Assembly: GCF_026130175.1 (NCBI RefSeq)
Contig: NZ_JAIGNI010000004.1
Span: 1-64,000, forward strand
DNA from: Lyngbya sp. CCAP 1446/10
Lineage (GTDB): Bacteria > Cyanobacteriota > Cyanobacteriia > Cyanobacteriales > Microcoleaceae
DNA: 64,000 bases
Direction of reading: 5' to 3'
Below the pieces are notes generated by a model. The model ran no database searches. It was not told the origin of the DNA and was given only the letters and a program-made list of their open reading frames with translations. Positions 27,801 to 36,454 of this stretch are shown one piece after another. Each line of letters starts with the position of its first letter. Within the stretch, counting starts at the first letter, position 1. The position numbers were made by a program, and so were the translations under genes.

Positions 27801-28899
27801 GTTGCCGTTAAATTTTCTCAAAAAATACTGTGGATTTACCGACAATTTGGCAATTGTAGCAGAGTCAGATCCGAGCATTACTTGCATTGACATTTATCCT
27901 GCAAGTCAAATCAATTTATCTGATTCCAAAACAATCCACACCGATAACAGATGTTGGGAAGATGAAATTTTTTATACAAAAAAAGCTTTTGTTGCCGTAC
28001 TACCAAAAGGACGAGCTTGGGCCGATATTGCTACTACCTGCGCCATTACTTCAGACAATAAACTTGTTGCCGATATTTCAATGGGTTGTCCTGAGTTGGT
28101 AATAACTTCCGACAAATTGCCTCCCGCCGAACATATCGAGGGAAATGTGGCTTTTTTGTCGGCTCGCTGGGGTGGCGCAGCTTATTTTCATTGGATGTTT
28201 GATGTGGTGACGCGGTTCCATCTTTTGCAGCGCAGTGGATTGATGGATAGTATTGATAAGTTTGCGATCAATGCTTGCGATTCGGCTTATGAAAAAGAAA
28301 GTTTAAATACTTTAGGAATTCCACTAGATAAAATTTTAGAAAGTCGCTATCAGCCACACTTTACAGCGGATAAATTAATAGTACCGTCAATTTGCGATGG
28401 TGGTTCTGGAACCTCTAAATGGAAATGTGAATATCTGAAACGAATATTTTTAAATGAACAGCAGTCGTCAAATACAAATTATTCAGAAAAAATTTATATC
28501 AGCCGAGAAAAAGCATCCTATCGGCGAATAGTCAACGAGGAAGAGGTTGTCGGCTGTTTAGAAAAGTTTGGGTTTCGTACAGTCAAGCTGGAAACTATGT
28601 CGGTAGGGGAACAAGCCGCGTGTTTGGCTGCTGCTAAAGTAGTTGTATCACCTCACGGAGGGGGATTGACTAATCTAGTTTTTTGCACTCCGGGAACTAA
28701 AGTAATTGAGATTTTCTCTCCGATTTATGTGCCAACTTGCTTTTGGACTATCAGTAATTTGTGTGAGTTGGAACATTACTATTTAATTGCTGAATTGTTT
28801 GATGACTTAACTCAGAAATACCAGGGACATAAAGATATGCGGGTGAATGTGAACTCGCTGGAGAAGTTAATGAATATTGCAGGGGTTTCGCATGAATAA
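24808..28899 (+). CDS. TPR-methyltransferase-TPR-GT61 multidomain protein
   Basis: 1363 residues. Order: TPR block (about 1-500); class I SAM methyltransferase of the Methyltransf_24 type (about 530-660, with VVEIGSFQGMSACWLL as the SAM motif, YVDGCHKP and LMIFDDYEF); second TPR block (about 690-1000); GT61/DUF563 transferase (about 1020-1360, with IYISREKASYRRIVNEEEV and VVSPHGGGLTNLVF). Two transferase activities on one TPR scaffold suggest sequential modification of one acceptor, for example a methylated glycan (inference). The GT61 part is paralogous to that of the preceding gene. The following sulfotransferase gene overlaps its stop by 8 bases (ATGAATAA), so translation is probably coupled. 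Confidence 0.92.
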   Translation: MPSIEKMEKAAVDLNRQAEVYLAEGRLNEAVAACESALKIEPNLVAACQTLGKVMQVRGEIEQAKYWYEAALDRNPNLPEVYANLGSLYSQGKQWEKAIASCEKAIALAPSFAGAYRLLAKIWMQLEKREEAAESWYQAFKIEPNWATAEENVTLGNSLVELGKFDRATECYLRAIGLNPNLAIAYHNLGEMLVREKRWDEAIANYRQAIAINPESFESYHSLGQTWAERGEGDRAIACYRKSVEINPNYARAYLSLGNVFVQKREFDVAIQCYRQTLAINDNSSWAHNFLGEALAQKQLWQEAISCYRKAIAINPDISWFYCNLGIALTCEKSWDEAVSAYLHAIQLEPNLMGINQRLGYVLRQRSAADLDSTIAVYCQGIELLASGKNYHKLLGIELNGAEFYINLGNSLAKQKQLEGAIVFYSMAVQIEPTAAEIVAQLKEVRGKQQELYAQIATYRRQIEISPKNSQPYNDLGNILPQLGELEEAIICHQKASELRGWLECEAKNYQFTQDWFTHNIPIWKRHLQQLAGIADFKVVEIGSFQGMSACWLLDNILTHPTAKITCIDLCFQQTFKGNIAKTGVADKVIELEGYSQELLVNLDSEYYDVAYVDGCHKPTSALQDAILSWRLVKVGGLMIFDDYEFTFPDSPEQDTKIGINMFLEMFGSQLEVVHKGYQLIVKKTDNKKLGEEQALLSQGWEKLGDIAADTGYLDEAIARYQTAIKIKSGKYLIYHKLGKVLQAKEMWKEAVSAYERAIALNPNFSWAYHFFGEILQKTEKYEEAAAAYRKAIELNPDFCWSYNNLGDALMELSEWEHAAAAYRKLIELEPDFCWSYDRLGKALVALENLQAAADAYRKAIKLNPDDCWLYNSLGELLEKQENWSEAAVAFGCAVELEPDESWLHKKLGDALRNQGELERAIAIYEKGINLDPKSYWCYEGLGLTFMAKQQWESAISNLVQALQIKPDLFGLYYHIADALEQKGEVDEADIIKFGYKMLPLNFLKKYCGFTDNLAIVAESDPSITCIDIYPASQINLSDSKTIHTDNRCWEDEIFYTKKAFVAVLPKGRAWADIATTCAITSDNKLVADISMGCPELVITSDKLPPAEHIEGNVAFLSARWGGAAYFHWMFDVVTRFHLLQRSGLMDSIDKFAINACDSAYEKESLNTLGIPLDKILESRYQPHFTADKLIVPSICDGGSGTSKWKCEYLKRIFLNEQQSSNTNYSEKIYISREKASYRRIVNEEEVVGCLEKFGFRTVKLETMSVGEQAACLAAAKVVVSPHGGGLTNLVFCTPGTKVIEIFSPIYVPTCFWTISNLCELEHYYLIAELFDDLTQKYQGHKDMRVNVNSLEKLMNIAGVSHE

Positions 28900-30739
28900 T
28901 GATGATTACCACCAGTTGGGGAATTCCCTGCAAGAAAGCGGTGAGTTTAATGATGCTGTTGCTGCTTACAAACAAGCTGTTGAGTTAAACCCAGATTTTT
29001 CTTGGTCTCATCACAGTTTGGGCGATGTTTTGTTGAAACTCGAACGCTGGGAGGATGCTGTCGCTGCTTACAGAAAAGCTGTTGAGTTAAATCCTGATTT
29101 TTCGTGGTCTTATCATAATTTGGGCGATGCTTTGCTAAAACTGCAATGCTGGGAGGATGCTGTCGCTGCTTACCGCTGCGAGATTGCACTGAACTCAGAT
29201 TTTGCTTGGTCTTTTTACAATTTAGCCGAGGCTTTGACTAAACTCAAAAAGTCGGGTGAAGCTATCGCTGCGTATTTACAAGCTATTGAAATTGATGGAA
29301 ATTTGCCGGGAATTTACGATAAGTTGGGATATAGTCTCGGACAAACAGAGTCTGATTTACAGTCAGTGTTAGAAAAATGTCAATTGCAAGTTACACCGGA
29401 AAATGTAGAGTTTTATTTGCAGTTAGGTAAGAATTTAGCAAAGTACGATCGCCCAAAAAGCGCAATTATTCTTTACAATTTTATTTTAACAAGAGTGCCA
29501 GATTGTGCTGTAGTCTCAGCGGAATTAGAGCAGTTGTTGAAACAGCAGGAAAAGTGCGTTAGCGTATTAGCATCAGCCCGCGCCACAGTCGCCCAAAAAC
29601 CCGATGATTGCTGGTCTTATTACAATTTAGGTGCTGTTTTGAGCCACCAAAAATATGGGGAGGAAGCGGCGGCGGCTTTTTTGCAAGCAATAGCAATAAA
29701 TCCCGATCTTCCTTGGTGGTTTTATTACAATTTGTGGGAAGTTTTGATTGAGCAAAACAAGTTGGATCAAGTTGAAAACTTCTGCCGCGAAGTTGTTGAT
29801 GCTCAACCGGAGGCTTTTTGGCCTTATTTGAATTTGGGGGAAGTTTTGACTAGACAAGGCAAAATTTCAGAGGCGATTAGCTGTTATAAAACTGTTAGTT
29901 ATAAACAAACTTTTGCATCTATTCTTAGTAAGAGAATAGGCAAGATGCCTGTTCCACAAAATACAGAGACAGGCAAGATGCCTGTTCCACAAAATTGGAA
30001 CTTAAAACCAGTCAAAGTTCCTAAGTTTATAATTATTGGTTCTCAGCGGTGTGGCACGACTTCTCTCTACACTTATTTAGCTGAACAACCGCAAATTTTG
30101 ACTCCGATTAAAAAGGAGATGGATTTTTTCTCGTGGCATTTTCACAGAGGGATTGATTGGTATTTGGCTCATTTTCCCCTAATGCCGGAGGGAGAGGAGT
30201 TTGTAACGGGTGAAGCAAGTCCGAGCTATTTTGACTGTCGGGAAGCGCCGGAACGAGTCTACAGCGCGTGTCCAGAGGCGAAACTGATTGTGCTGTTGCG
30301 AAATCCGGTCGATCGCGCGATTTCTCATTTTTACCGCTTGAGGGAGTTAAATTGGGAAGGGCGATCGCTCGATCGGGCAATTAGCGACGAAATCGAACGG
30401 TTGAATCAAAACCCAGAATACATCATCGGCGAGGAACCGGGCAATTATTTAGCTCGCGGCAGGTATATAGAATTTATTAAAAATTGGCTGGCTTTCTTTC
30501 CCCCAGAACAGTTGTTAATTTTAAAAAGTGAAGATTTTTATGGAAATGTAGGGGAAACTGTTCAGCAAGTTTTAGCATTTTTAGATTTACCGGAATATCA
30601 ATTATCTGAGTATCAAAATGCTAATCCTGGTGTTTATCAGCGGGTAAATGAGTCAGTTCGCGAGCTATTGAGCGATTATTTTAAACCTTACAATCAGGAA
30701 CTAGAGGAGTATTTGGGGAGGAGATTTGATTGGGAATAA
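28892..30739 (+). CDS. TPR protein with C-terminal sulfotransferase domain
   Basis: About 615 residues from the ATG at 28892 (an upstream TTG at 28877 is less likely). Residues 1-340 are TPRs, then a short repeat-derived linker (see 29938-29995), then a PAPS-dependent sulfotransferase: the 5'-phosphosulfate loop IIGSQRCGTTSLYTYL (about 378), a KEMDFFSWHFHRG substrate loop, and the 3'-phosphate site VLLRNPVDRAISHFYR (about 465). The Asp/His equivalents are present. It would move sulfate from PAPS to a carbohydrate or tyrosine acceptor. Coupling to the TPR-methyltransferase-GT61 gene suggests production of a sulfated surface polysaccharide or glycoprotein. Sulfated exopolymers are known in cyanobacteria. 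Confidence 0.92.
   Translation: MNNDDYHQLGNSLQESGEFNDAVAAYKQAVELNPDFSWSHHSLGDVLLKLERWEDAVAAYRKAVELNPDFSWSYHNLGDALLKLQCWEDAVAAYRCEIALNSDFAWSFYNLAEALTKLKKSGEAIAAYLQAIEIDGNLPGIYDKLGYSLGQTESDLQSVLEKCQLQVTPENVEFYLQLGKNLAKYDRPKSAIILYNFILTRVPDCAVVSAELEQLLKQQEKCVSVLASARATVAQKPDDCWSYYNLGAVLSHQKYGEEAAAAFLQAIAINPDLPWWFYYNLWEVLIEQNKLDQVENFCREVVDAQPEAFWPYLNLGEVLTRQGKISEAISCYKTVSYKQTFASILSKRIGKMPVPQNTETGKMPVPQNWNLKPVKVPKFIIIGSQRCGTTSLYTYLAEQPQILTPIKKEMDFFSWHFHRGIDWYLAHFPLMPEGEEFVTGEASPSYFDCREAPERVYSACPEAKLIVLLRNPVDRAISHFYRLRELNWEGRSLDRAISDEIERLNQNPEYIIGEEPGNYLARGRYIEFIKNWLAFFPPEQLLILKSEDFYGNVGETVQQVLAFLDLPEYQLSEYQNANPGVYQRVNESVRELLSDYFKPYNQELEEYLGRRFDWE
29938..29995. repeat. In-frame repeat, two copies of AGGCAAGATGCCTGTTCCAC
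   Basis: Two copies of the core spaced 33 bases (11 codons), encoding GKMPVPQN twice. AGGCA-aga-TGCCT is itself a hairpin. This unit looks like an intergenic repeat that has landed in the linker between the TPRs and the sulfotransferase domain without breaking the frame. Confidence 0.85.
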
Positions 30740-30743
30740 GATA

Positions 30744-30883
30744 AGACGTACGGTTGAAACCGCGCATATACAAACAAAACCTGCCTCCGCAGGTTGAATA
30801 AAAGGCGATTAAAATTAGGTTATTTTCTTCAGTCCGCTTGGAGTGGACATCGTTTGTGTAGACGCGGTTGAAACCGTACGTCT
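30744..30883. repeat. Palindromic element B, upstream of a Uma2 gene
   Basis: 140 bases bounded by AGACGTACGGTTGAAACCGC and its inverted partner GCGGTTGAAACCGTACGTCT. Inner hairpins: ACCTGC-ctcc-GCAGGT and GTCC-gcttggagt-GGAC. The inner hairpins occur in the reverse order of element A (12908-13060), so B lies in the opposite orientation. It ends 36 bases before the Uma2 start. Confidence 0.85.
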
Positions 30884-30919
30884 GCTAAAATTAGAACAAC
30901 TTGTAAGGAGGTAATACCA

Positions 30920-31561
30920 ATGCTGACGATCGAGCTAGATACGCTACTTAAAGAACAAGCACTCCAACGCCAAGATCCTGAAGAACGCTACATCACGGAT
31001 AGGGTGAACTGGGAAGAATACGAGACACTGCTAAATCGGATAGGAGATGCTGCGGGATATCGAGTTACTTATTTAGATGGACTTTTAGAAATTATGTCAC
31101 CTTCTCGTCGCCATGAAAATGCTAAAACTCGCATTGGAAATCTGCTAGAAATTTATTTTGTAGAAGCTGACATCGAATATTTCCCTTTTGGGTCTACAAC
31201 TCTGCGACAAGAGGAAAAAAGTGGCGGTACGGAACCGGATGAAGCTTACTGTATTGGCACGGATAAAGAATTTCCAGATTTGGTGATAGAAGTAATTGTT
31301 ACTAGCGGTAGCATTAATAAACTAGAACTGTATAGAAGGTTGAAGGTGCGAGAGGTTTGGTTCTGGCGAAATGACAGATTTTCGATATACCATTTGCGAG
31401 AAGAAATTCCGGTTGATTTTGTGTCGAACTGCGGTTATGAATTAATTACAAAAAGTGAATTACTGCCGGGAATTGATATAGAAGTTTTGACAGAATGTGT
31501 GAAAAATCCTCAGCCGTTAGCAGCAGCGAAGGAATGGAGGCGAAATTGCCAACCTACTTAA
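30920..31561 (+). CDS. Uma2 family (DUF820) putative endonuclease
   Basis: 213 residues with a perfect ribosome binding site (TAAGGAGGT). The family pattern is complete: VNWEEYETLLNRIGDAAGYRVTYL, LLEIMSPSRRHENAKTRIGN, FGSTTLRQEEKSGGTEPDEAY, FPDLVIEVIVTSGS and LKVREVWFWRNDRF. The acidic residue in TEPDEAY, the Glu of VIEV and the nearby Lys are the presumed PD-(D/E)XK site. Different subfamily from the copy at 13120. It follows palindromic element B, exactly as the first Uma2 follows element A. Confidence 0.92.
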   Translation: MLTIELDTLLKEQALQRQDPEERYITDRVNWEEYETLLNRIGDAAGYRVTYLDGLLEIMSPSRRHENAKTRIGNLLEIYFVEADIEYFPFGSTTLRQEEKSGGTEPDEAYCIGTDKEFPDLVIEVIVTSGSINKLELYRRLKVREVWFWRNDRFSIYHLREEIPVDFVSNCGYELITKSELLPGIDIEVLTECVKNPQPLAAAKEWRRNCQPT

Positions 31562-31612
31562 ACACCAAGTTTTAAATTTGCCCCCAACTTCCAATAAAAA
31601 ACCCGCCCCCCC

Positions 31613-31647
31613 TTGACAAGTCATACTCGTTATGAGTACGGTATAGT
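31613..31647 (+). promoter_or_regulatory. Candidate promoter/operator of the Prx-Grx gene
   Basis: TTGACA at 31613-31618 and TATAGT at 31642-31647, but 23 bases apart, which is too long for a standard promoter. Between them is an inverted repeat TACTC-gttat-GAGTA (31624-31638), a plausible operator for a redox regulator. Position just upstream of an antioxidant gene fits; the regulator is unknown. Confidence 0.4.
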
Positions 31648-31688
31648 AAGCAAAGGAATTTAACCCAAGTACCCCAGGATTCAAAATC

Positions 31689-32423
31689 ATGCTGACGAAC
31701 CACGAAGGTCAAAGAGTACCCAAAGTCACGTTTCGCACTCGCAAGGACAACGAGTGGGTGGATGTCACCACCGATGATTTGTTTGCAGGCAAAACTGTAG
31801 CAGTCTTTTCTCTGCCGGGAGCTTTTACTCCCACTTGTTCCTCAACGCACCTCCCTGGCTACAACGAATTGGCAAAAGTTTTCAAAGAAAATGGCGTAGA
31901 TGAAATCGTTTGTATGTCCGTCAACGATACGTTTGTGATGAATGAGTGGGCAAAAGACCAAGAAGCAGACAATGTGACGTTAATTCCCGACGGTAACGGT
32001 GAGTTTACTGAAGGCATGGGAATGCTGGTAGATAAAACAGATTTAGGTTTTGGTAAGCGGTCTTGGCGCTATTCGATGGTGGTCAAAGATGGCTTGGTGG
32101 AAAAAATGTTTATTGAGCCGGAGGAACCGGGCGACCCTTTCAAAGTGTCCGATGCTGAGACGATGCTCAACTACATCAACTCCGCAGCAACCAAGCCGAA
32201 GGTAGTTTCGGTGTTTACAAAAATGGGCTGTCCCTTCTGCGCTAAAGCTAAGGCAATGCTGACTGCAAAGGGCTTGGATTATGAGGAAATCGTCTTGGGC
32301 CGGGATATCACAACCCGATCGCTCCGGGCCGTGACTGGCGCTACAACCGTGCCGCAAGTGTTTATCGACGGCAAGCTGATCGGCGGTTCGGAAGAGCTAG
32401 AGTCTTATTTGGCAGTTGCTTAG
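31689..32423 (+). CDS. Peroxiredoxin-glutaredoxin hybrid (Prx5-Grx)
   Basis: 244 residues. Residues 1-160 are an AhpC/Prx5 domain with the peroxidatic Cys in [18 protein letters not shown] (about 49). Residues about 170-244 are a glutaredoxin domain with the CPFC active site in [17 protein letters not shown] and the [14 protein letters not shown] glutathione-binding segment. The hybrid reduces hydrogen and alkyl peroxides, using glutathione through its own Grx domain. Such fusions occur in cyanobacteria and some proteobacteria. An inverted repeat lies in the upstream region (31624-31638), and a perfect hairpin follows at 32450-32482. Confidence 0.95.
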   Translation: MLTNHEGQRVPKVTFRTRKDNEWVDVTTDDLFAGKTVAVFSLPGAFTPTCSSTHLPGYNELAKVFKENGVDEIVCMSVNDTFVMNEWAKDQEADNVTLIPDGNGEFTEGMGMLVDKTDLGFGKRSWRYSMVVKDGLVEKMFIEPEEPGDPFKVSDAETMLNYINSAATKPKVVSVFTKMGCPFCAKAKAMLTAKGLDYEEIVLGRDITTRSLRAVTGATTVPQVFIDGKLIGGSEELESYLAVA

Positions 32424-32449
32424 TTAGGGAAAAATACTTGCCGATGCGT

Positions 32450-32482
32450 AGCGCACACCTTACTCGTTGTAAGGTGTGCGCT
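32450..32482. terminator. Perfect 14-bp palindrome
   Basis: AGCGCACACCTTAC pairs with GTAAGGTGTGCGCT over the loop TCGTT, 26 bases after the Prx-Grx stop codon. No T-run. A shorter relative, GTAAGGTGCGC/GCGCACCTTAC, lies between two convergent genes at 57724-57749, so this is a dispersed repeat that may act as a terminator. Confidence 0.5.
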
Positions 32483-32611
32483 GCGAAGCTGCAACCGTCT
32501 TTATGAAGATATATCGCCATTCCCAGAGTTCGATCGCTCCATTGATCCATTCTCGTGCTTCAATTATTCATGAAGTAATATTAAAAAAATCAGAAATGGG
32601 AGTGACCGATT

Positions 32612-33583
32612 GTGGATTTAAGTCTCGTAGCGTCAAATATCTTAAATCCACCAGTATTAGCTTTTTTCATGGGAATGCTGGCGATTTTCCTAAAATCTGA
32701 CTTAGAAATTCCTGCACCCATCCCGAAACTGTTTTCGCTGTACCTGCTGTTTGCGATCGGATTTAAAGGCGGCGTCGAACTGTCCCGAAGCGGAATCAAC
32801 CAGCAAGTCGCCCTGACAATTTTGGCAGCGATGCTGATGTCAGCGCTAGTACCAGTTTATACTTTTTTCATACTGAGAATCAAGCTCGACTCCTACAATG
32901 CTGCGGCGATCGCAGCCACCTACGGTTCCATCAGCGCGGTCACCTTTATCACCGCAACTTCCTTCCTGAAAGAACAAGGAATCGACTTTGACGGTTACAT
33001 GGTAGCAGCGTTAGCATTAATGGAGTCCCCAGCAATTATCGTCGGTTTAATTCTCGTCAGCGTGTTCGGGGGAGAGGAAGGAAAACGCGAAATAGTTTGG
33101 TCAGAAGTGCTGCAAGAAGCCTTCCTCAACAGTTCAGTATTTCTGCTAATTGGTAGCCTAATTATGGGCATACTAACAGGAGAACACGGTTGGGAAGTTA
33201 TGAGTCCGTTTACTCAAGATTTGTTTTACGGCGTTCTGACTTTTTTCTTGCTAGACATGGGGTTGGTTGCGGCCAGCAGAATTAAAGATTTGCAAGAAAC
33301 AGGAATTTTTCTGATCGGCTTTGCAATCCTAATTCCCATACTCAATGCAGGAGTTGGTTTAGTGATCGCGAAATTAATCGGAATGCCGGAGGGAGATAGC
33401 CTATTGTTCGCCGTATTGTGTGCGAGTGCTTCTTACATCGCAGTACCAGCAGCAATGCGGATGACGGTTCCCGAAGCTAACCCAAGTCTTTACATTTCAA
33501 CAGCCTTGGCAGTGACATTTCCATTTAATATCATTGTAGGGATTCCCATGTATCTATACGGAATCAATATGTTTTGGAGGTAA
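32612..33583 (+). CDS. sbtA: Sodium-dependent bicarbonate transporter SbtA
   Basis: 323 residues, starting at a GTG with GGAG upstream. The SbtA pattern is clear: PPVLAFFMGMLAIFLKSDLEIP, KLFSLYLLFAIGFKGGVELS, ATYGSISAVTFITATSFL, LMESPAIIVGLIL and ASASYIAVPAAMRMTVPEANPS, with about ten transmembrane helices in two inverted halves. It imports HCO3- with Na+ to supply the carbon-concentrating mechanism at low CO2. It is shorter than the roughly 370-residue Synechocystis protein, mostly in the central cytosolic loop. sbtB follows 4 bases after its stop, so the genes form an operon. Low-CO2 induction is expected but no operator was identified. Confidence 0.95.
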   Translation: MDLSLVASNILNPPVLAFFMGMLAIFLKSDLEIPAPIPKLFSLYLLFAIGFKGGVELSRSGINQQVALTILAAMLMSALVPVYTFFILRIKLDSYNAAAIAATYGSISAVTFITATSFLKEQGIDFDGYMVAALALMESPAIIVGLILVSVFGGEEGKREIVWSEVLQEAFLNSSVFLLIGSLIMGILTGEHGWEVMSPFTQDLFYGVLTFFLLDMGLVAASRIKDLQETGIFLIGFAILIPILNAGVGLVIAKLIGMPEGDSLLFAVLCASASYIAVPAAMRMTVPEANPSLYISTALAVTFPFNIIVGIPMYLYGINMFWR

Positions 33584-33587
33584 ACTT

Positions 33588-33896
33588 ATGGACGCAGTTA
33601 AAAGGATAGAAATCTTTGCGAATTCGGTGGAACTCCCAAAGATTTTAGACGGTTTAGACAAAGCTGGTGTCCCCGGTTATTCGGTGATTCGCGGTGTCGC
33701 GGGCAAAAGTACCAGGGGATATCGATCGCGTGATTTAGCAATGAGTATGCTGGATAATATTTATGTGCTGGCTTTCTGCGAACCCGATCGAGTATCGGCA
33801 GTTGCAGAAAATATTAGACCAGTGTTAAATAAGTTTGGCGGGTCGTGTTTTATTTCGGATGCGGTGGAATTGCTAACGACTAAGTGCGTCGGGTAG
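33588..33896 (+). CDS. sbtB: PII-like regulator SbtB
   Basis: 102 residues of the PII ferredoxin-like fold: KRIEIFANSVELPKILDGLDKAG, VPGYSVIRGVAGKSTRGYR (T-loop region) and VSAVAENIRPVLNKFGG. SbtB binds adenine nucleotides including cAMP and c-di-AMP and inhibits SbtA by docking on its cytoplasmic side. The GGAGG ribosome binding site is at 33578-33582, inside the end of sbtA. The protein ends with TTKCVG. The Synechocystis protein carries a redox-sensitive CGPxGC loop at its C-terminus, and that loop appears to be absent here. The stop codon TAG is the first three bases of a TAGTCAG heptamer tract. Confidence 0.92.
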   Translation: MDAVKRIEIFANSVELPKILDGLDKAGVPGYSVIRGVAGKSTRGYRSRDLAMSMLDNIYVLAFCEPDRVSAVAENIRPVLNKFGGSCFISDAVELLTTKCVG

Positions 33897-34048
33897 TCAG
33901 TAGTCAGTAGTTAGTAGTCATTAGTCAGTAGTTAGTAGTCAGTAGTTACTGATTATTGGGAGATATTCAAAAATAACAAATAACAATTGCCAACTATCAA
34001 CTGCCAACTGTCAACTGTCAACTGCCAACTGTTAACTGTCAACTGTCA
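33894..34048. repeat. TAGTCAG and CAACTGT heptamer tracts
   Basis: Two tracts of 7-base units: TAGTCAG/TAGTTAG variants from 33894 to about 33955, then CAACTGC/CAACTGT variants from about 33990 to 34048. The first tract includes the sbtB stop codon. Confidence 0.9.
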
Positions 34049-34052
34049 TTAT

Positions 34053-34084
34053 AAACCCGGTTTATTTGATAAATCGGGTTTTTG
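34053..34084 (+). terminator. Rho-independent terminator for sbtAB
   Basis: AAACCCGGTTTAT (left arm, 34053 onward) pairs with ATAAATCGGGTTT and is followed by a T-run (GGGTTTTTGAAT). Lies about 155 bases after sbtB, past the heptamer tracts. Confidence 0.65.
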
Positions 34085-35608
<1,524 letters not shown>

Positions 35609-35737
35609 TATTGTAGGGTGGTTCGGCGGGGCGATCGAATGCGAGCACCAATAAATCCAGATTTTCCCGCGCCGAACTTACTATCTCGGTAGACCGCCAT
35701 AGGTTAAATTGTTGTTATTGTCGATCGCACTCCAATT

Positions 35738-36112
35738 ATGTCTGAACTGCCACCGCTCAACAACGAAACTATTTGGGCTATCCTCAACGAAGAAATGGAC
35801 GATGCTGCTGTCAACAGCTTAGTTTGGCTGTATCTGGGCTACCGCCCTGATGCGGAGACTGGTAAATGGAACAGTGCTGATGTTGCTAGCGAGTGGCGCG
35901 AAGAGTATCCAGAACCGCCGGATTTTATTGATTCTAGGCCTGCGACGGTGAAATTGACGCGATCGACTCCTCCAGAAAACAAGCAGTTACTGAAGGAAAA
36001 ATTGGGATTTAAGGGCTATAAAATTGGAGAATTCGGGCCGAGACAGACTCGCAGGGCGACGATGGCTAATTGGTTGATGGGTTTTGTCGAAGCTGGGGCT
36101 TCATTTAATTGA
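35738..36112 (+). CDS. DUF1823-like cyanobacterial protein
   Basis: 124 residues with NNETIWAILNEEMDDAAVNSLVWLYLGYRPD at the N-terminus and a basic middle (GFKGYKIGEFGPRQTRRATMANWL). I recognise the N-terminal block as resembling DUF1823, a cyanobacterial family of unknown function; the assignment is from memory and not firm. No enzyme motif seen. It may be co-transcribed with gap1 (130-base gap). Its stop codon TGA lies inside the first unit of a TTGACAG heptamer tract (36109-36141). Confidence 0.75.
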   Translation: MSELPPLNNETIWAILNEEMDDAAVNSLVWLYLGYRPDAETGKWNSADVASEWREEYPEPPDFIDSRPATVKLTRSTPPENKQLLKEKLGFKGYKIGEFGPRQTRRATMANWLMGFVEAGASFN

Positions 36113-36454
36113 CAGTTGACAGTTGACAGTTGACAGTTGACAGCACTTGACAAAAGAAGGAAGAGGATTGTAGTAATGAATCGTCTGATTTTAATTTCTC
36201 GCCTTTAGGGGTTCCGGCTTTAAGCTAATTCTTTATGGTAAGAAAGTATCGAATATTAGGCATTGAAATATTGATCAAAGTCTTGGTCTGTTTCTATTTT
36301 TATCTGCCGTTAATTAACAAAAATTAAAGATTTTTAGCGTCATAACAAAGTAAAGTCCGATCGCCCACACCAACATGATCACCAGCAAACCTGACATCCG
36401 GCGGTTGGGTGAAGTATTCTAGAGTCGGAACAAAACCATTGTAAGGAAAAATTC
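36113..36454. other. Intergenic with TTGACAG heptamers
   Basis: Five TTGACAG units run from 36109 to about 36141. The rest shows no gene. A ribosome binding site AAGGA (36442-36446) precedes the CsgG-like gene. Confidence 0.6.
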
